From contig CAKUES010000005.1 in the NCBI GenBank assembly GCA_934646835.1, positions 1 through 64,000 on the forward strand: a stretch of 64,000 nt of DNA. Reading direction: 5' to 3'. The stretch comes from an uncultured Coriobacteriales bacterium (lineage in GTDB: Bacteria; Actinomycetota; Coriobacteriia; Coriobacteriales; QAMH01). Shown piece after piece: positions 58,181 through 64,000 of this stretch (position 1 is the first letter of the stretch; each line of letters begins with the position of its first letter). The notes under the pieces are model-generated. The model ran no database searches and was not told where the DNA came from. It was given only the letters and a program-made list of their open reading frames with translations. The position numbers were made by a program, and so were the translations under genes.

Positions 58181-58314
58181 GTAGGGGAGGGACCCTGTCC
58201 CTCCCCATGAACGATGCAAAGTCAAGAGTGTCGTAAGCCCTGACGATGCCTCGCACAGTCGCAATGTAACTTAACACGCCTGTCATATGGGGAGGGACAG
58301 GGTCCCTCCCCTAC
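58181..58314. repeat. REPIN-like inverted pair of GTAG hairpins (pair 3)
   Basis: GTAG-first hairpin 58181-58206 and the reverse copy ending CTAC at 58311-58314 have the same sequence and outward GTAG orientation as pairs 1 and 2; the total length is 134 bp. Confidence 0.85.
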
Positions 58315-58326
58315 GCTCGACATAGC

Positions 58327-58358
58327 AGGACCTCTGCAATCAGCATTGCAGAGGTCCT
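58327..58358 (-). terminator. Hairpin after the DppF-like gene
   Basis: A 14-bp perfect stem (58327-58340 with 58345-58358) and CAGC loop lie 32 bp beyond the stop. There is no T-tract, so it may protect the 3' end. Confidence 0.65.
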
Positions 58359-58389
58359 AATCTACGACCAACACGCACAGCGCTCGCTT

Positions 58390-59340
58390 CTAGATGAAGC
58401 TCTCCTCGCCGGGATGCAGCAAGGACGGAGCAGCGCCGAGCAGCAGCTTGGTGTAGGGGTCCTTCGGGTTCTCGAAGACCTCCTTGGCATTGCCGCGCTC
58501 AACGATGACGCCCTTGTTCATGACCACGATGCGGTCGGAGATATAGCGCACGGTGGAGATGTCGTGGCTGATGAAGACCATTGCCAGGCCAAGCTCCTTC
58601 TTGAGGTCCATCAGCAGGTTGAGGATCTGCGCGCGAACGGAGACGTCGAGTGCGGAGGTAGGCTCGTCGGCGATGATGACCTCGGGGTTGAGAGCCAGGG
58701 CGCGGGCGATTGCCACGCGCTGGCGCTGACCGCCGGACATCTGGCCGGGCAGTGCCTCGAGGCAGCTCATGGGCAGGCCGACGAGGTGAATGAGCTCCTT
58801 GACGCGAGCCTCGCGCTCCTCAGGGGTGCCGACCTTGTGGACAATCATCGGATCGAGCAGCTGGTCATGCACAGACATGCGGGCGTTGAGCGCGGTCGCA
58901 GGATCCTGGAACACGACGCTCAGCACGCGGCCGATGGTCTTGCGGTCCGCCGCAGTGCGCTGCGTGACATCCTTGCCCTTGAAGTACACATGTCCGCTCG
59001 TGGGTGCTTGCAGGCCGCAGAGCACGTTGGCGGTGGTGGACTTGCCGCAGCCGGACTCGCCGACGATACCGATGGTCTCGCCGGGAAGCAGCTTGAGCGA
59101 CAGGCCGCGGACGGCCTTCACCATGTTGGGATGCAGCAGCGAGCCGGTGCGCGTCTTGAAGGTGACGTGGATGTCGTCCAAGAAGACGATGGGCTCGCCA
59201 GCGTCTGCGGGCGTGTCGTCGGGGACGGAGGTCTCCGGCACGGGGATGGCCTGGAGCTGCTCGCGCACATCGCGGCGGCCAGCCATAGGAGCGGCGTAGA
59301 CGTCCTCCTCGATGGGGACAACCTTCTTATCTTCAGCCAT
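58390..59340 (-). CDS. Dpp/Opp-type ABC transporter ATPase (DppF-like)
   Basis: The 316-residue ATPase has Walker A GESGCGKSTT (near residue 95), signature MSGGQRQRVAIARAL, Walker B VIIADEPTSALD and the OppD/F C-terminal peptide-transporter extension (NPKDPYTKLLLGAAP). It powers uptake with the fused permease-ATPase encoded 1 bp upstream (overlapping stop and start). The substrate could be oligopeptides, nickel or, from the nearby nan genes, a sialyl or amino-sugar oligosaccharide. Confidence 0.93.
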   Translation of the reverse strand: MAEDKKVVPIEEDVYAAPMAGRRDVREQLQAIPVPETSVPDDTPADAGEPIVFLDDIHVTFKTRTGSLLHPNMVKAVRGLSLKLLPGETIGIVGESGCGKSTTANVLCGLQAPTSGHVYFKGKDVTQRTAADRKTIGRVLSVVFQDPATALNARMSVHDQLLDPMIVHKVGTPEEREARVKELIHLVGLPMSCLEALPGQMSGGQRQRVAIARALALNPEVIIADEPTSALDVSVRAQILNLLMDLKKELGLAMVFISHDISTVRYISDRIVVMNKGVIVERGNAKEVFENPKDPYTKLLLGAAPSLLHPGEESFI

Positions 59341-61367
59341 TATTCCCTCCCCTCTGCCGGCACCAGCGGCGTCAAGCCGATGCGGGTCAGCTCGCTGTCA
59401 GGCAGCTCTGCATAGTAGTGGTCCGTGCCCTTGAGGCGCTTGAGCATCGGGCGGACGTTGGAGACCTTGTCCGGGTGGCTCGAGCGCGGGCAGAAGCGGT
59501 CGCCCTCGGGGAAGTCCTTGGGGCTGGGAACGCTGCCGGGAACCTGGTGCAGGCGGTCGCCGCCGGCCTCGATGGAGAGGACAGAGCCGAGCAGGCCGCG
59601 GGTGTACTCGTGGACCGGGTTGGTCATGATCTCGCGCACGGGACCCTGCTCCACGACCTGGCCGGCGTACATGACGGTGATGGAGTTGGCGACCTCTGCC
59701 ACGAGGGCGAGGTCGTGGCTCACGAACACCATCGCGAAGCCAAGCTCGTGCTGCAGGCGGTTGAGCAAGTCGACGACCTGCTTTTGGACCGTGACGTCGA
59801 GAGCCGTGGTGGGCTCGTCGGCGATGATGACCTTGGGGTCGCGGGTCAGGGCCATGGCGATAAGGACGCGCTGGCGCTGGCCGCCGGACAGCTCATGCGG
59901 ATAGGAGTCAAGCACGCGGGCAGGATCAAGGCCGACGAGCTCGAGGAGCTCCTCTGCCGTACGGGTACCGCCGCGCTTGGTCAGCTGCTTGAACTGGGCC
60001 TTGATCAGCATGGACGGGTTGAGCGAGGACAGCGCGTCCTGGTAGATCATCGCGATCTCCTTGCCGCGCAGCTCGTTCATCGCCTTGTTATCGAGGTCGA
60101 GCAGGTTCTGGCCGTTGTAGATGATCTCGCCGGAGATCTGGGCCTTGGGGTCGAGCAGACCCATGATCGCCATGGAGGAGATGGACTTGCCGCAACCGGA
60201 CTCACCCACGAGACCCATGGTCTGGCGCGGGCGCACCACGAAGTTGAGGTGGTCGACGACGTTGACCTCGCCGTGGCGCGGGAAGCGGATGCAGAGGTCC
60301 TTGACCTCGAGGATGGGCGGAACATCGGTGCGGGCCTCGAAGCGGTCCGTGCGCTTGAGCTCAACCTCGCGCAGTGCCGCGAGGCGCTTCTCCAGGGACT
60401 CGGCCTGAGCGGCGTAAGCCAGCTTGGGGTCGGCGACGAGGCGGTCTGCCTCGCGGTCGGAGGAGAGGTTGGAGTCGGATGCCTCCATGGGAGCGCTCGG
60501 GGCGGCGGCCATGGCGTCAGTCACGCCCTCAGCCAGGATGTTGAGGGCAAGGACGGTGATCATGATAGCCAGGCCGGGGAACAGCGCCTGCCACCAGCGG
60601 CCGGCAAGGACGCCGGCGCGGGCATCGGCGAGAATGTTGCCCCAGGTGGGGTTGGGCTCGGGGATGCCAGCGGAGATGAAGGCGAGGGATGCCTCGAAGA
60701 CGATCGCGTCTGCCGTCGCCGTGATAGCGAAGACGAGGATCGGGGCCAGGCAGTTGCGCATGACATGCTTCCACAGGATCCACGGAGCACGGTCACCTGC
60801 GACCATGCAGGCACGGACGTAGTCGCGGCCGTACTCGGACATGATGTTCGCGCGCACGACGCGGGCGACCTGCGGCGCGTACATGACGCCGATGGCGATG
60901 ATCAAGGAACCGACAGTGCGGCCAAAGACGATGACCAGGGTGGCTGCCAGAGCGATGCCGGGGAAGGACATGACGATGTCCATGATGCGCATGATGACCT
61001 CGGACACCCACTTGCGGCTGACCGCGGCGATGGCACCGAAGATCGCACCAAAGACCAGTGCGAAGACGGTTGCGCCCAGACCGATGGTCAGGGAGTACGC
61101 GCCGCCGTAAATCATGCGGGACAAGACGTCGCGGCCCTTGTCGTCCGTGCCGAAGATGAACTCAGAGCACGGGGCGAGGCGCGCGGTGAAGATCTGCAGG
61201 GGATCATAGGGCGCGATGAACTGCGCCGTGGCGGAGACCAGGACGATCAAGACCAGCACGACAAGGGAGATCTTGCCGCCGATGCTCATGGCCTTGAGAT
61301 GCTTGGCCTTCATCGGCTTGCCGGCCTGGGCCTCCAGCTTCTTGGTTGTATTCTCACGAAACGCCAT
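59340..61367 (-). CDS. Fused DppC permease - DppD ATPase
   Basis: The 675-residue protein combines two subunits that are normally separate. Residues 1-~290 are a DppC permease (FGTDDKGRDVLSRMIYGGAY; the EAA loop around ARVVRANIMSEYGRDYVRAC). A roughly 60-residue charged linker follows (~290-345). Residues ~350-675 are a DppD ATPase with Walker A GESGCGKSIS, LSGGQRQRVLIAMAL, VIIADEPTTALD and the C-terminal Cys/His-containing DRFCPRSSHP. The last Walker A residues read SIS where STT/STL is usual. The start ATG (61367) lies 3 bp after the dppB-type stop. Confidence 0.92.
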   Translation of the reverse strand: MAFRENTTKKLEAQAGKPMKAKHLKAMSIGGKISLVVLVLIVLVSATAQFIAPYDPLQIFTARLAPCSEFIFGTDDKGRDVLSRMIYGGAYSLTIGLGATVFALVFGAIFGAIAAVSRKWVSEVIMRIMDIVMSFPGIALAATLVIVFGRTVGSLIIAIGVMYAPQVARVVRANIMSEYGRDYVRACMVAGDRAPWILWKHVMRNCLAPILVFAITATADAIVFEASLAFISAGIPEPNPTWGNILADARAGVLAGRWWQALFPGLAIMITVLALNILAEGVTDAMAAAPSAPMEASDSNLSSDREADRLVADPKLAYAAQAESLEKRLAALREVELKRTDRFEARTDVPPILEVKDLCIRFPRHGEVNVVDHLNFVVRPRQTMGLVGESGCGKSISSMAIMGLLDPKAQISGEIIYNGQNLLDLDNKAMNELRGKEIAMIYQDALSSLNPSMLIKAQFKQLTKRGGTRTAEELLELVGLDPARVLDSYPHELSGGQRQRVLIAMALTRDPKVIIADEPTTALDVTVQKQVVDLLNRLQHELGFAMVFVSHDLALVAEVANSITVMYAGQVVEQGPVREIMTNPVHEYTRGLLGSVLSIEAGGDRLHQVPGSVPSPKDFPEGDRFCPRSSHPDKVSNVRPMLKRLKGTDHYYAELPDSELTRIGLTPLVPAEGRE

Positions 61368-61369
61368 CA

Positions 61370-62326
61370 CTACACCGTCCTAATCCTGGGGTCGATCAGG
61401 ATGTAGAGCATGTCGACGATGATGTTGATCACGATGAAGGACAGTGCGACGACAAGCACGCAACCCTGGATGAGCAAAACATAGTTGGCCTGGATACCGG
61501 AGAGGATGGCCATGCCCATACCGGGGAGGTTGAAGATGACCTCGATGACGACGGCACCGCCGATGAGGTGGGCGATCTTGAGGCCGATAACCGTAACCGG
61601 GCTGATGAGGGCGTTGCGCAGGACATTGCGTGCGATGACGGTGCCCTTGGGAATACCCGCGCCGAGTGCGGTGCGGACGTAGTCCTTGTCAAGCTCCTCG
61701 ACCATGGAGGTTCGGATGACGCGAATCATCTGACCGGCGACAGGCACGGCAAGCGCAAACGCCGGCAGCGCCATGCGAGCCATCCATCCGCCTGGATCGG
61801 AGAAGAAGGCAGGCAGCGGACCAGAAGAGGGCAGCAGGCCCATATTGAAGGTGAAGACCAAGATCAGCAGGACTGCCAGCCAGAAGGAAGGCATTGCCAG
61901 GAAGACGATGGAGATGACGCGGATCACCTGGTCGGGCCACTTGTCGCGATAGACAGCGGAGATGACGCCCAAGACGACGGAGATGACCAGCGCGATGATC
62001 AAGCCGAAGAAAGTCAGCTCCAAGGTGACGGGCAGGGACTCGGCGATACGGTCGAGAACGGATGCGTTGGCCGCACCGTAGGTACCAAAATCACCATGGC
62101 AGATGTTGACCAGGTAGCGTCCGTACTGGACGAGGAGCGGGTCGTTGAGACCGTGTGCCTCGCGGTAGGCGTCAGCCTGCTCTGCCGTTGCGCTCTCGCC
62201 CAAGACGGAGTACGCCTGGTCGATCGGCGAAAGCGCCATAATGAAGAACACGAGGATGGTTACGCCCAAGACCATGATGGGCAGCGCAACAAGGCGCCTT
62301 CCGATGAGGCGCAGCAGATTATTCAC
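61370..62326 (-). CDS. Dpp/Opp-type ABC permease (DppB-like)
   Basis: The 318-residue protein has six TM segments. The N-terminal MNNLLRLIGRRLVALPIMVL segment is typical of DppB/NikB. The EAA-loop region reads RVIRTSMVEELDKDYVRTAL with GAGIPKGTVIARNVLRNALI, and VIEVIFNLPGMGMAILSGI follows. It forms the channel with the DppC half of the fused protein. It is first of the three transporter genes; the binding protein lies 790 bp further upstream beyond a repeat array. Confidence 0.94.
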   Translation of the reverse strand: MNNLLRLIGRRLVALPIMVLGVTILVFFIMALSPIDQAYSVLGESATAEQADAYREAHGLNDPLLVQYGRYLVNICHGDFGTYGAANASVLDRIAESLPVTLELTFFGLIIALVISVVLGVISAVYRDKWPDQVIRVISIVFLAMPSFWLAVLLILVFTFNMGLLPSSGPLPAFFSDPGGWMARMALPAFALAVPVAGQMIRVIRTSMVEELDKDYVRTALGAGIPKGTVIARNVLRNALISPVTVIGLKIAHLIGGAVVIEVIFNLPGMGMAILSGIQANYVLLIQGCVLVVALSFIVINIIVDMLYILIDPRIRTV

Positions 62327-62577
62327 CCTTGTCCTCCTTTCTTGCCCGGGACCACGCGGGCCCCCTCTTTAGTACTAACTGCTCTGCAAATAAACACAGC
62401 AGAGCCCCTCCTGCGAAAAAACGCATAGTCAGAAGTATATGGGCAAATCACTATGCAAGCGGTGAAATTAACCGATAAATGGCCACTAATGCAGCAGCCT
62501 TGCAAGTACTCAGCATACGGCGGCGCGAGATTCCAAGCGCGCGTTGCCCCCGCGGACAAGCTTGCCGGTCGCCGTTG

Positions 62578-62695
62578 CTAGAGAAACGCTGATTAAAGCA
62601 AGTGCCCGCTGCGTACGATTGGCAAAACCGCTGGTCACGTAGGGGAGGGACCCTGTCCCTCCCCATAAACCTTGCATTAATCACTGTTTCCCTAG
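62578..62695 (-). mobile_element. 118-bp MITE-like element, copy 3 (reverse)
   Basis: It is in reverse orientation to copies 1 and 2 and has identical length. It begins CTAGAGAAACGCTGATTAA and ends TTAATCACTGTTTCCCTAG. Internally GATTGGCAAAACCGCTGGTC is the reverse of copy 1's ACCAGCGGTTTTGCCAATCG. It lies between the binding-protein gene and dppB; the rest of 62327-62577 shows only promoter-like A+T-rich sequence. Confidence 0.87.
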
Positions 62696-62719
62696 ACACC
62701 GCCCTGTCATCCCAGGAGC

Positions 62720-62998
62720 AATTGTCTGAACGAAATTTCGTTCAGACAATTCGTGAAACCGCTGCCACAGGCCCTTTTCTGCGATTATCTGAACGATTTG
62801 CCATTCAGACTTTTCTCGAAATCCTCACTGTAGGCGCTTTTCTGCAATCTTCTGAATGATTGGTCGTTCAGAAGATTGCAACCCTCGCTGCACGACCCTT
62901 CCCCAATTGCCTGAACGATATTTCGTTCAGGCAATTGGGGAAACCTCCGCCGCAAGCCCTTTTCCATAATTGTCTGAACGGATAATCATTCAGACAAT
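62720..62998. repeat. Array of five CTGAACGA hairpins (element E)
   Basis: Hairpins lie at 62720-62751 (32-bp perfect palindrome), ~62786-62813 (degenerate), 62843-62880, 62899-62942 (20-bp stem) and 62969-62998, at intervals of 56-70 bp. The inner CTGAAyGA...TCGTTCAG is conserved and the outer arms differ but pair. The spacers are similar (GAAAyC...CCGC/CTG...GCCCTTTTC). The same unit occurs twice at 41496-41598. Confidence 0.87.
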
Positions 62999-63048
62999 CA
63001 CAAAAGGCACCCCGCGCTTCTGCAATCCTCCCCTACTCACACCAACAA

Positions 63049-63080
63049 AAAGAGCCGCAGGCGAATACCTGCGGCTCTTT
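63049..63080 (-). terminator. Binding-protein terminator
   Basis: AAAGAGCCGCAGG (63049-63061) pairs with CCTGCGGCTCTTT (63068-63080); A-runs on the plus strand give a T-run on the minus strand, 38 bp beyond the stop. Confidence 0.92.
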
Positions 63081-63117
63081 GAGATATACGAGCTTGTCGC
63101 GCTATGCGGCTATCAGC

Positions 63118-64000
63118 TTACTTGGAGGTAGCGGATGCACCGAGCATGAACAGACCGGTGGTGCCGATGGGGCTGAAGCCGGTGATCATGTCCTCGCGAT
63201 GTGCGGTTGCAACCTGGCGATGGAACAGGCCGTACAGGGGCACTTCCTCTGCGATGATGTCGCAGATCTCCTTGTAGGCTGCCTTCTTGGCGTCGCCAGC
63301 CTCCATCTTGACAGCCTCGGCCATCTTGTCCTGGACGGACTGCCAGGTCTTCTTGTCGCCCTTGGCCCAGCAGCTGCGGCCGTTGGTCCAGACGTTGTCG
63401 CCGTACCACCACTTGAGGAGCATGTCTGCATCCTTGCCAAAGCAGGTGGGGTCGCCCGGGGTGAGCATGACGTCGTAGGGCAGAACCTTGTCAGAGGGGT
63501 TCATAGTTGCCCAGTCGATGGTGGTGACGTTCAGCGTGCACTCCAGACCGACGGCGTCGAGGTCCTCCTTGATCTGTGCGGACAGGTTGGAAACCCAGTT
63601 GTTGTTGCACATCAGCTCGAACTTCAGGCCCTCTGCACCGGCCTCCTTGAGCAGGGCCTTGGCCTTCTCGGGGTCGTAGGTGTAGACGGTGGAAGCCTCG
63701 GAATAGTTCTCGGAGTCCTTGGGCAGGTAGCCCTTAATGGCCTCTGCATGGCCGACGAGCTGGTTGGAGATCAGCTTCTCGACGTCGATTGCATAGAAGA
63801 ATGCCTGGCGGACGCGCTTGTCGTTGAAGGGCTTCTTCTCGCAGTTGAACATGAAGAAGGCCTGGTTGAAGCCGTCGACGTAGTCAACAGCAGCGCCTGC
63901 TGCAGTGATCTGGTCGGCGTTTGCGTCGGGCACGTTCTCGACGACGCCCACGGTGCCCTCGACGATGGAGGTGGTACGGGAGGTGTCGTCCTTCAGGACA
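63118..64000 (-). CDS. Family 5 (Dpp/Opp) solute-binding protein, C-terminal part
   Basis: At least 294 C-terminal codons are in the window; the frame stays open to the right edge, so the start and signal peptide lie outside. Visible SBP_bac_5 features are AFFMFNCEKKPFNDKRVRQA, with VRQAFFYAIDVEKL, GYLPKDSENY, YTYDPEKAKALLKEAG and AYKEICDIIAEEVPLYGLFH. It delivers substrate to the DppB and fused DppCD/DppF transporter downstream. The 790-bp gap with terminator, MITE and hairpin array means it is probably a separate transcript. Confidence 0.92.
   Translation of the reverse strand, partial: VLKDDTSRTTSIVEGTVGVVENVPDANADQITAAGAAVDYVDGFNQAFFMFNCEKKPFNDKRVRQAFFYAIDVEKLISNQLVGHAEAIKGYLPKDSENYSEASTVYTYDPEKAKALLKEAGAEGLKFELMCNNNWVSNLSAQIKEDLDAVGLECTLNVTTIDWATMNPSDKVLPYDVMLTPGDPTCFGKDADMLLKWWYGDNVWTNGRSCWAKGDKKTWQSVQDKMAEAVKMEAGDAKKAAYKEICDIIAEEVPLYGLFHRQVATAHREDMITGFSPIGTTGLFMLGASATSK

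Noticed and set aside
62720..62998. CRISPR array
   Set aside because: Units are palindromic hairpins of changing arms with similar, not unique, spacers; there are only five and no cas genes.

Overview
The window is about 60% G+C bacterial DNA. Its gene families and architecture point to the actinobacterial class Coriobacteriia, an anaerobic gut or mucosal lineage: Mo/W-bis-MGD oxidoreductases with NrfD anchors, a tungsten aldehyde:ferredoxin oxidoreductase, many 4Fe-4S proteins, a GlnR-like orphan regulator beside glnA, a cobalamin-dependent MetH with a separate reactivation protein, and a NagA/NagB/NanE/ROK amino-sugar set. Genus and species cannot be fixed from the sequence alone. No rRNA, tRNA, CRISPR array, phage or complete IS was seen.

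Layout, left to right. 0.5-7.4 kb: a four-gene Mo-oxidoreductase operon (minus strand) divergent from an AOR gene. 7.8-13.1 kb: a TAXI-TRAP transporter operon ending in an RmlD-like reductase, divergent from a LysR regulator. 13.1-18.7 kb: a small XRE/membrane-protein pair, then the GlnR-like regulator and glnA, set in very repeat-rich spacers. 18.7-28.3 kb: a methionine region. metF, the MetH-activation protein and metH lie on the minus strand. A cystathionine synthase-type PLP enzyme, a C-S lyase and metA lie on the plus strand, followed by an NSS-family Na+ symporter. Together these can convert homoserine to O-acyl-homoserine, cystathionine, homocysteine and methionine. 28.7-31 kb: a polyferredoxin and an XdhC/CoxI-type protein. 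31.6-35.7 kb: an operon of rhodanese lipoprotein, two TVP38/TMEM64 membrane proteins, a CCG cysteine-rich protein and a fused DUF2064/glycosyltransferase. 36-43.6 kb: an uncharacterised membrane protein, a short LarC-like protein, an L,D-transpeptidase, an AzlCD exporter and a two-component system. 43.8-47.6 kb: a ferredoxin, an RNA m5U methyltransferase, nagB and nagA. 48.5-51.1 kb: an ApbE-like protein and a decayed trigger-factor-like pseudogene. 51.4-64 kb, all minus strand: an OYE-type flavoenzyme, nanE, a ROK kinase, a DapA/NanA-type lyase, a MarR-SMR-SMR efflux operon, and a Dpp-type ABC transporter with a fused permease-ATPase whose binding protein runs off the right edge.

The most unusual content lies between the genes. 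Almost every spacer carries perfect or near-perfect inverted repeats that fall into several families. (1) Hairpins that, read on one strand, begin with GTAG followed by a palindrome, single or as inverted pairs 129-137 bp long; this is the layout of REP/REPIN elements. (2) A 118-bp MITE-like element in three equal-length copies, one of which supplies a gene's stop codon. (3) Elements with a conserved central core and arms that differ between loci but pair with each other. One pair of these has its 89-nt core inverted relative to the flanks, which suggests DNA inversion. (4) Inverted arrays of a short repeat at a 30-31 bp helical period around the same conserved core. (5) A run of four hairpins at 50.0-50.2 kb that looks like a structured RNA. 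I regard these conserved-core, variable-arm hairpins as the best candidate for an undescribed system. No transposase or recombinase that would act on them is encoded in the window.
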